Assembly: GCA_023387585.1 (NCBI GenBank)
Contig: JAEWHZ010000097.1
Span: forward strand, 1-5,727
Reading direction: 5' to 3'
Origin: Pseudomonadota bacterium
Lineage (GTDB): Bacteria > Pseudomonadota > Alphaproteobacteria > Rhizobiales > Devosiaceae
Length of the DNA stretch: 5,727 nucleotides
Both the position numbers and the translations under genes were made by a program. Shown in pieces: positions 1-5,002 of the stretch. Every line of letters begins with the position of its first letter. Within the stretch, counting starts at the first letter, position 1. The notes below the pieces were generated by a model. It did no database searches and was not told where the DNA came from. It saw only the letters and a program-made list of their open reading frames with translations.

Positions 1-603
1 TTCTTTCTCAACGAGCCCAAGGAAATCTTCCGCATCGACGTCAGCGCCATCGGCGCGAGCCGCCCGATCACCATCACCGAACCGCAGGCGCTGATGTTCG
101 TCGTCACCGCCATCCTGGTGCTGGCGCTGCATTACTTCCTAACCCGCTCGCGGCTGGGCAAGGCCATGCGCGCCATGGCCGACAATGCCGATCTCGCCCA
201 GGTCTCGGGCATCAACACAGCGCTCGTCGTGCGCGTCACCTGGCTGGTGGCCGGTGCCCTGGCCTGCGTCGCCGGCACCATGCTCGCCCTCGACGTGGCG
301 CTGATGCCGGACCTCGCCTTCAACATCGTGCTGCCGATCTTCGCCGCCGCCATCGTCGGCGGGCTTGGCCATGTCTATGGCGCCATCGTCGGCGGCTTTC
401 TCATCGCCTTCGCCGAAACGCTGGCCGTGTTCAACTGGACAGCCCTGCTGCGCCCCTTCGCCGGCCTTTTGCCCGAGGGCTGGACGCTGCCGCCGAACCT
501 GGCGCTGGTGCCCACCGAATACAAGCTCACCGTGGCCTTCGTCATCCTCGTCGTCACCCTGCTCGCCCGCCCCACGGGCATCTTCAAGGGAGCCTCGACG
601 TGA
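1..603 (+). CDS. livH: LivH-type branched-chain amino acid ABC transporter permease (5' end outside window)
   Basis: This is one of two inner-membrane permease subunits of an importer for branched-chain or related amino acids. The reading frame is open from the first base, so the gene begins upstream; 200 residues are visible, against about 290-310 for whole LivH proteins. Seen: a membrane segment near residues 32-46 (MFVVTAILVLALHYF), then the cytoplasmic coupling region around GKAMRAMADNADLAQVSGIN, which matches the family's conserved ATPase-contact loop. Next come a membrane segment (about 79-97) and the hallmark IFAAAIVGGLGHVYGAIVGG stretch followed by AFAE. A last hydrophobic segment precedes the C-terminal RPTGIFKG, the usual LivH/LivM-type ending. 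The stop codon overlaps the start of the livM gene, so the two are almost certainly co-transcribed and translationally coupled. The family is clear; the exact substrate is not, since HAAT permeases also serve amides, urea and other solutes. Confidence 0.93.
   Translation, partial: FFLNEPKEIFRIDVSAIGASRPITITEPQALMFVVTAILVLALHYFLTRSRLGKAMRAMADNADLAQVSGINTALVVRVTWLVAGALACVAGTMLALDVALMPDLAFNIVLPIFAAAIVGGLGHVYGAIVGGFLIAFAETLAVFNWTALLRPFAGLLPEGWTLPPNLALVPTEYKLTVAFVILVVTLLARPTGIFKGAST
586..592 (+). promoter_or_regulatory. Ribosome binding site for the livM GTG start
   Basis: AAGGGAG lies inside the end of livH, 7 bases before the GTG at 600. This purine-rich match to the 16S rRNA tail supports the GTG overlapping the livH stop (GTGA) as the real start, rather than a later internal ATG. 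Confidence 0.65.
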
Positions 604-1925
604 GCGCCGCCGCCGACGCGGCCCGCGGCATCTGGGACAATCCGATAAAGCGCACCGTGGCGCTGTTCACCGTCATGCTCGTCCTCATCCTGCTCACCAG
701 CCTGGTGCAGGGCGGCGCGTCGGTGCTACTGATCTCGACCCAGGCCACCGCCTTCGCGCTGATCGCGCTGGGGCTCAACATCCAGTGGGGCTATGGCGGG
801 CTGTTCAATTTCGCCGTCATGGGCTTTCTCATGGTCGGCGGCGCGGCGACCGTCTTCGTCTCCTATCCCGTCAACCTCGCCTTCTGGGACAGCGACGGGC
901 CGATGCTGCTGGCACGCGCCTTCGCCGCCTTCCTCGTCGGGCTCGGCATCGTCATCCTGGCGCGCCGCGTCGACCGTATCGGCATGGTCGGCGCCTGGCG
1001 CAACGCCGTCATCGTCCTCGCCTGGCTGGCCGCCTACATCATCTATCGCAGCCAGATCGACCCGGCCGCCGCCTATATCGAATCCACCGCCGGCTTCGTC
1101 GGCGGGCTCGGCCTCAATCCCGTGCTCGGCTGGGCCGTGGGTGGGCTGGTCTCGGCGCTGATCGCCCTGTTCATCGGCCGCGTCAGCCTCGGCCTGCGCA
1201 CCGACTATCTCGCCATCGCCACCATCGGCATCTCCGAGATCCTGCGCGCCCTGATCAAGAACATGGACTGGCTGACGCGCGGCACCATGACCGTGTCGCC
1301 CATTCCCTGGCCCACCCCGCTGCCGCAGCATCTGCAGCAGGCGGGCATGTCCATTCCCGAGAGCTTCCTTTACGCGCGTGCCGGCTTCCTGGCGCTCGCC
1401 GTTCTGGTGCTGGTCATCGTCTTCGTGCTGGTGCAGCGCGCCTATGGCAGCCCCTGGGGCCGCATGATGCGTGCCATCCGCGACAATCACATCGCCGCCG
1501 GCTCCATGGGCAAGGACGTCACCGGCCGCCAGCTCGAGCTGTTCGTCCTCGGCTCCATCCTCATGGGCATGGGCGGGGCGATGCTGGCCAGCTTCTCGCA
1601 GGTCTTCGACCCTTCCGGCTACCAGCCGATCAACCACACCTTCATGGTGTGGGTCATGGTCATCGTCGGCGGGGCCGGCAACAATTTCGGCGTCGTGCTC
1701 GGCGCCGTACTGATCTATTTCGTCTGGATTCTCTCCGACCCGCTGGCGCAGCTCATCTTCGTCAACCTCTCGCACATGACCAATGCCGCCGGCTGGGGCG
1801 CCATCCCCGAGATCGAATCGCGCGCCCTGCAGATGCGCGTCTTCGTGCTCGGCGTCGTCATCACCCTCGCCCTGCGCTACGCCCCCCGCGGCCTGCTGCC
1901 CGAAGTCATCCGCCGCGAGAAGTGA
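600..1925 (+). CDS. livM: LivM-type branched-chain amino acid ABC transporter permease
   Basis: This is the second inner-membrane permease subunit, which would pair with LivH to form the translocation path. The GTG start shares four bases with the livH stop. The protein is 441 residues, about 100 longer than the shortest LivM proteins and near the length of the long E. coli type. Seen in order: a first membrane segment (about 19-36); the family signature ALGLNIQWGYGGLFNFAVMG (about 56-75); an extra hydrophobic region (about 91-170); the segment with RTDYLAIATIGISEILRAL; the cytoplasmic ATPase-coupling loop AIRDNHIAAGSMGKDV (292-307); and GGAGNNFG (357-364) followed by VVLGAVLIY. The C-terminus is APRGLLPE, the position of the usual P-x-GLLG ending. 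ATP-binding partners LivG and LivF do not follow; the next 580 bases are non-coding. The family is confident. Substrate is inferred only from family and from the LivJ-like gene nearby. Confidence 0.93.
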   Translation: MSAAADAARGIWDNPIKRTVALFTVMLVLILLTSLVQGGASVLLISTQATAFALIALGLNIQWGYGGLFNFAVMGFLMVGGAATVFVSYPVNLAFWDSDGPMLLARAFAAFLVGLGIVILARRVDRIGMVGAWRNAVIVLAWLAAYIIYRSQIDPAAAYIESTAGFVGGLGLNPVLGWAVGGLVSALIALFIGRVSLGLRTDYLAIATIGISEILRALIKNMDWLTRGTMTVSPIPWPTPLPQHLQQAGMSIPESFLYARAGFLALAVLVLVIVFVLVQRAYGSPWGRMMRAIRDNHIAAGSMGKDVTGRQLELFVLGSILMGMGGAMLASFSQVFDPSGYQPINHTFMVWVMVIVGGAGNNFGVVLGAVLIYFVWILSDPLAQLIFVNLSHMTNAAGWGAIPEIESRALQMRVFVLGVVITLALRYAPRGLLPEVIRREK

Positions 1926-1957
1926 CCTGCCTCGACATCCCCTCCCTACACGCGATT

Positions 1958-2062
1958 GTCGCCCCGGCGCCGGCCGGGGCCTATCTCCAACGCCATCAAC
2001 CACCGCGATGGCACTTCAGCCGCACTCTCTCGTGATAGGCCCCGGCCCGAGGCCGGGGTGAC
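1958..2062. repeat. Inverted pair of REP-like palindromic elements (BIME-like)
   Basis: Two related units of 28 and 29 bases lie in opposite orientation about 48 bases apart, at 1958-1985 and 2034-2062. Read in the same direction, both begin GTC, continue G/A-CCCCGGC, and end GCCGGGGCCTATC. Each unit is itself a hairpin. The left has an 8-bp stem GCCCCGGC/GCCGGGGC with loop GCCG (1961-1980). The right has an 8-bp stem CCCCGGCC/GGCCGGGG with loop CGA (2040-2058). A small dyad GCCATC/GATGGC (1992-1997 with 2007-2012) sits between them. Such paired GC-rich palindromes are typical of intergenic REP or BIME elements, which are common in alphaproteobacteria and can stabilise 3' ends of messages or attenuate transcription. 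It lies 32 bases after the livM stop, so a 3'-end role for livHM is plausible. There is no T-run, so it is not a standard rho-independent terminator. Confidence 0.75.
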
Positions 2063-2119
2063 ACGCCGAGTGTTCGTGCACGCAAACTTATCCACCCCCC
2101 TCCCTTCTCATGCGATCCT

Positions 2120-2180
2120 CCCCTCATTCCCGTACAACGCTGTGCGGTCGCGACGAACGGTCGGTGCGGGGGACGAGGGG
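2120..2180. repeat. Long imperfect palindrome, unrelated in sequence to the REP-like pair
   Basis: Bases 2120-2135 (CCCCTCATTCCCGTAC) pair with 2164-2180 (GTGCGGGGGACGAGGGG). There are 16 paired positions, of which one is a mismatch and two are G-U if transcribed; one G is bulged. The stretch between the arms is 28 bases. An alternative, competing hairpin CCGTACA/TGTGCGG (2130-2136 with 2141-2147) uses part of the left arm. This looks like another intergenic palindromic element, or a structured RNA if transcribed. No function can be assigned. Confidence 0.5.
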
Positions 2181-2450
2181 TGGCGGGGTCGCCTGTCACC
2201 TGCCGGAAAACGGATGATCTGTGATCCGACCTGACCCCCCGGCTGCAAATCGGCACGGGGTCGAGCCGAGGACGATCCGTTACGGTGAAAACCCTCGTAT
2301 AGCATGGGGCGGACGACGCTCATTTTTCATCGCCGGAAGACCGGCACCAGGGCGAACTCCGTTCCATGCCACGGCATAAGAGCCGCGCGGCCAAAGGCCG
2401 GCGCAGGCAAAGCTGGTTGCAAAGCACGACATGCAGTTTCCGCCGCCAAC

Positions 2451-2479
2451 AAAAAAGCCCGGGACGCATCCCGGGCTTT
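2451..2479 (-). terminator. Rho-independent terminator of the LivJ-like gene
   Basis: On the minus strand, an 11-bp perfect stem (arms 2469-2479 and 2454-2464, core GCCCGGG) with a 4-base loop is followed by a run of six T residues (opposite A 2451-2456). It begins 26 bases after the stop codon of the LivJ-like gene at 2506. It is the strongest terminator in the window. The plus-strand reading has only three T residues after the stem, so it should act mainly on the minus-strand message. Confidence 0.92.
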
Positions 2480-2505
2480 CCGAAAACGCTACGGTTTGGC
2501 TGCGA

Positions 2506-3714
2506 TCAGGGGATCAGGCCCTTGTTCACCGCCGCGCCGCCTTCGATCACGAAGTAGTTGATGGCGCCGGCAACGTCGCCGACATCGTCGAACTCGATCT
2601 CGCCCGAAGCGCCCTGGTAGTTGATGTCGGTGCCGGCCGCGATCAGCTCCTTGGCCCTTTCCCATTCGCCGGGCAGGATGGTCTCGCCGGGAGCGTTGGC
2701 CACTTCACGCAGCGCCGCCGACAGGCCTTCGCGCTCGAGCGTGCCGTTCTTTTCGATGGCGAGCGCCAGCAGGAACACCGCGTCATAGGAATTGGTGACA
2801 TAGGTGCCGTTGACGTCCTGGCCGGCTTCCTCGGTCAGCGCGGCGAGCGCATCGAAGGCGGGACCTTCGGCCGGCGCGGCCTGGGTCAGGATCATCCCTT
2901 CGAGCAAGGAGGCGTCGCGGTTGGCGAGCAGCGCGTCGCCGGCCATGCCGTCACCGCCGACGAACAGGTCGAACGAGCCGGATTCGACGGCCTGGTTGAG
3001 GATGGCGCCGCCGCCCGAATTCTCATAGCCGTAGATGACGAGCGTGGTGGCGCCCGACGCCTCGACCTGGCCGATCTCGGGCCGGTAGTCGGCGCGGCCG
3101 TCCTCATGGGCGACGCTGACGGCCACCGTGCCGCCGCCGGCGGTGAAGGCGTCGGAAAAGGCACCGGCAAGTCCCGAGCCGTAATCATTGTTCACATAAG
3201 TGACGCCGACCGTGTCGATTCCCTGGGCCAGCAGCAGCTCGGCCGCCTTCACGCCCTGGATCGAGTCCGGCACCACGTTGCGGAACACCAGATCGTTGTC
3301 GTCGAGCTCGGCGACGGCCGGCGCGGTCGAGGCCGGCGAGACCATGACCACATTGCCCGGAATGGCCGAGTTGTTGGCCGCGATGATCGTCTCGCCCGAG
3401 CAGAAGCCGCCGAAAATGGCGATCACCGCCTCGGTGTTGACCAGCCGGTCGGCGGCGGGGGCCGCGAGGCTGTTGCCGCAGCCGGCATCGGCCAGCACCG
3501 TGCTGAGCTGGACGCCGTCGAGCACCCCGCCCTGCGCGTTGACATGCTCGACGGCCAGATTGCCGGCGGCGACCATGCCGGGCGAGAAGCCGGCGATCGC
3601 GACGGACATGTCGCCGAGAATGCCGATCTTGGCGTCCTGGGCCATCGCCGGGGCGGCGACGGCCAGCGCGCCCGAGGCAACGGCCAGCGTGAGTGCAGTC
3701 TTGAGATTGCGCAT
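2506..3714 (-). CDS. LivJ-type periplasmic branched-chain amino acid binding protein
   Basis: This is a periplasmic substrate-binding protein of the type 1 fold (Peripla_BP_6, Leu/Ile/Val-binding family), which delivers solute to a LivHM-type permease. It has 402 residues with a clear signal peptide: RNLK basic start, hydrophobic core, and likely cleavage after AMA at 23-25, before QDAKIGILGDMS. Family marks in order: VNAQGG (58-63); Cys79 and Cys105, spaced like the N-lobe disulfide of E. coli LivJ; SPASTAP (126-132), at the place of the ligand-binding Ser/Thr loop; FRNVVPDSIQG (144-154); and NDYGSG (176-181). An AGAGGGA ribosome binding site lies 5 bases before the ATG, and a strong terminator follows the stop. 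The gene stands alone on the minus strand and converges on livHM, so partnership with that permease is inferred from proximity and family, not from an operon. Exact ligand is unknown; many members bind other amino acids or amides. Confidence 0.92.
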   Translation of the reverse strand: MRNLKTALTLAVASGALAVAAPAMAQDAKIGILGDMSVAIAGFSPGMVAAGNLAVEHVNAQGGVLDGVQLSTVLADAGCGNSLAAPAADRLVNTEAVIAIFGGFCSGETIIAANNSAIPGNVVMVSPASTAPAVAELDDNDLVFRNVVPDSIQGVKAAELLLAQGIDTVGVTYVNNDYGSGLAGAFSDAFTAGGGTVAVSVAHEDGRADYRPEIGQVEASGATTLVIYGYENSGGGAILNQAVESGSFDLFVGGDGMAGDALLANRDASLLEGMILTQAAPAEGPAFDALAALTEEAGQDVNGTYVTNSYDAVFLLALAIEKNGTLEREGLSAALREVANAPGETILPGEWERAKELIAAGTDINYQGASGEIEFDDVGDVAGAINYFVIEGGAAVNKGLIP

Positions 3715-3719
3715 GAAAG

Positions 3720-3726
3720 TCCCTCT
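3720..3726 (-). promoter_or_regulatory. Ribosome binding site of the LivJ-like gene
   Basis: Minus strand AGAGGGA, 5 bases before the ATG at 3714. It confirms the start that gives a complete signal peptide. Confidence 0.75.
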
Positions 3727-3783
3727 GTTTGCGATCCGCGGCCGCGGCCTTCATGGCCGTCTGTCCCCGCCTGCGGACCCCTC

Positions 3784-3802
3784 CGGGGCAGCTTCTGCCC
3801 CG
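3784..3802. repeat. Perfect short hairpin in the leader of the LivJ-like gene
   Basis: CGGGGCAG and CTGCCCCG form an 8-bp perfect stem around a CTT loop. It lies 70-88 bases upstream of the LivJ-like start, so it would fall in the 5' untranslated leader if transcription begins further right. It has no T-run in either direction. It could be an mRNA structure or an operator half; nothing distinguishes these. Confidence 0.45.
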
Positions 3803-3924
3803 CTGAGCCCGGACCATGACACGAATTGCGCAAGCGAGTCACGAGGCCTCGCGTGCTTGGCGTTAAACTGGCGCCGAATCCGCCTGTTGCGTTCGCGCGT
3901 GCACCAAGGCAAGACATCAGCCTG

Positions 3925-4953
3925 ATGACACGGCCGCCCCGCACCCGCCCCGCCCGCCTTCTCGCGCTGCTGCCGGCGCTGCTGGCCCTTGCCGGCGCGC
4001 CGGCAGCAGCGCAGGCGATCACCGTGCTCGACAGCGCCCAGGACGGCGGCGAGACCCCCTCTACCCCGCTCTGCGGCACGCGCCCGATCTCCATTGCCCG
4101 CCTGCCCTGGCCCTCGGCAGCGATTCTCGCCGAGATCCATGCGCGCATCCTGTCGCGCGAGTTCGGCTGCACCACCCAGATCCTGGGCGGCGATCTCAAC
4201 GGCTCGGTCAGCGCCATGGCCGCCAGCGGCCAGCCGGCCATCGTGCCCGAGATGTGGGCGATGCGCGTGCTCGCGACATGGAACCAGGCCATCGAGGCGC
4301 AGACGGTGCGCCAGGCCGGCGCCAGCTTCGATGCAACGGTGTTCGAGGGCTGGTTCGCGCCGGATTATGCGGTTGCCGCCGATCCGGCGCTGGGGGCGAT
4401 TGCGACGCTGGGCGAGGCGGCGGTGCTGGGAGAGGGCGGAGCGGGGCTGCGCCTCGTCTCCTGCCCACCCGACTGGGGCTGCGCCATCGTCAACCGAAAT
4501 CTCGTTGCAGCACTGGGACTTGGCGAAAAAATCGAGATCGTCACCCCGGCCAACCGCTTCGAAATGGATGCGGTGATCGCCGAGGGAATCAGCCGGCGCG
4601 AGCCGTTCCTGTTCTATTACTGGCAGCCGAATGCGCTGCTGGCGCAGCTCGATTTCACCGCGCTCGACATGGGCGATTTCGAGGCCGAGGCGGCGCAATG
4701 CCTCGCCCGCGTCAACTGCATCAACCCGCAACGCTCTGGATTCGCTCCGGAAACCGTGGTCAACGGTGTCGCCGAATGGGTGTTTTCCGATGCCGGCCCG
4801 GTGGCCCGCTACCTGCAGCGCGCCCAGATGCCGCTCACCGAGATGAACGCGCTTCTGGGGCAGATGAACGACCCCGGCGCCACACCTGAAGCCGTCGCCG
4901 AACGCTTCGTCACCGAGCGCGAGGACATCTGGCGCCCCTGGGCACAGCCATGA
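3925..4953 (+). CDS. Exported OpuAC-family (ProX-like) substrate-binding protein, divergent
   Basis: This is a probable periplasmic binding protein for a glycine betaine/proline-betaine type ABC importer (OpuAC domain, type 2 fold). From the ATG at 3925 it has 342 residues. This start is chosen because it gives a standard signal peptide: arginine-rich N-terminus, leucine/alanine core, likely cleavage after AQA at 29-31. The only upstream AAGG is 15 bases away, so the ribosome site is weak; a TTG at 3826 in the same frame is the alternative. Seen: EMW with Trp111, where ProX has its first cage tryptophan; CPPDWGC (180-186), matching the ProX Cys-x3-Trp-Gly-Cys motif; FYYWQPN (230-236), matching the FYTWTP cage segment; and a further Cys259/Cys265 pair. 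Compared with ProX, Gly before the motif Trp is Asp, Thr-Trp-Thr is Tyr-Trp-Gln, and the Asp/Asn-rich DxNGDG loop is absent. No permease or ATPase follows. Its ligand may differ from glycine betaine. Confidence 0.85.
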   Translation: MTRPPRTRPARLLALLPALLALAGAPAAAQAITVLDSAQDGGETPSTPLCGTRPISIARLPWPSAAILAEIHARILSREFGCTTQILGGDLNGSVSAMAASGQPAIVPEMWAMRVLATWNQAIEAQTVRQAGASFDATVFEGWFAPDYAVAADPALGAIATLGEAAVLGEGGAGLRLVSCPPDWGCAIVNRNLVAALGLGEKIEIVTPANRFEMDAVIAEGISRREPFLFYYWQPNALLAQLDFTALDMGDFEAEAAQCLARVNCINPQRSGFAPETVVNGVAEWVFSDAGPVARYLQRAQMPLTEMNALLGQMNDPGATPEAVAERFVTEREDIWRPWAQP

Positions 4954-4979
4954 AAAAGGGGCGGGCAAGGGCCCGCCCC
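4953..4979 (-). terminator. Terminator of proX, between the two convergent binding-protein genes
   Basis: A perfect 9-bp GC stem, GGGGCGGGC (4958-4966) with GCCCGCCCC (4971-4979), surrounds a 4-base loop. Read on the minus strand it is followed by five T residues (opposite A 4953-4957) and begins 23 bases after the proX stop. On the plus strand the stem follows the stop codon of the OpuAC-like gene at once but is trailed by GATCCATTTCGC, not a T-run. It is therefore a good terminator for proX and at best a weak one for the plus gene. Its A-run includes the last base of the plus gene's TGA stop. Confidence 0.88.
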
Positions 4980-5002
4980 GATCCATTTCGCGGTTCGCAG
5001 CC

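Larger units (their letters stand above)
1926..2505. other. Non-coding gap between convergent livM and LivJ-like genes, rich in dyad symmetry
   Basis: No reading frame here looks like a gene. Frames that cross it also run through the palindromes or into the antisense of the neighbouring gene, and lack recognisable protein sequence. From left to right it holds the inverted REP-like pair (1958-2062), a second imperfect palindrome (2120-2180), a weak dyad CGGAT/ATCCG (2211-2215 with 2224-2228), three short hairpins (2332-2345, 2366-2377, 2385-2404) and the terminator at 2451-2479. I see no convincing promoter. Confidence 0.7.
3715..3924. promoter_or_regulatory. Divergent promoter region between the LivJ-like and OpuAC-like genes
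   Basis: These 210 bases must hold promoters for both divergent genes, unless the plus gene is expressed otherwise. Symmetric sequences stand out. A perfect 10-bp palindrome CGAGGCCTCG (3842-3851) is flanked by the dyad CAAGC/GCTTG (3831-3835 with 3855-3859), which together resemble a regulator operator. A separate hairpin lies at 3784-3802. I cannot place -35/-10 boxes with confidence on either strand; the least GC-rich patch is GCGTTAAACTGG near 3861-3872. A TTG-started extension of the plus gene covers 3826-3924, but it reads as arginine- and proline-rich sequence unlike a signal peptide, so I treat it as untranslated. Confidence 0.4.

Noticed and set aside
726..2003. Long minus-strand open frame antisense to livM
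   Set aside because: The Gly/Asp/Ala/His-rich translation is typical of antisense to GC-rich coding DNA, and livM is unmistakable on the other strand.
365..2035. Long plus-strand open frame overlapping livH and livM
   Set aside because: Its translation is arginine-, proline- and alanine-rich with no family resemblance. It is the out-of-frame shadow of GC-rich permease genes.
1958..2062. CRISPR array or tandem repeat
   Set aside because: There are only two units, in inverted orientation and each palindromic; no regular spacers are present.
2304..2561. Small plus-strand frames in the gap (also 2366-2557)
   Set aside because: They run through the terminator stem and into antisense of the LivJ-like gene, and have no credible ribosome site or recognisable sequence.
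2431..3819. Plus-strand open frame of 462 residues antisense to the LivJ-like gene
   Set aside because: It starts just before the terminator hairpin, reads through it, and mirrors a gene with signal peptide, ribosome site and family motifs.
3826..3924. TTG-initiated N-terminal extension of the OpuAC-like protein
   Set aside because: It would bury the signal peptide behind 33 basic, proline-rich residues. The ATG at 3925 gives a normal export signal, though its ribosome site is weak.
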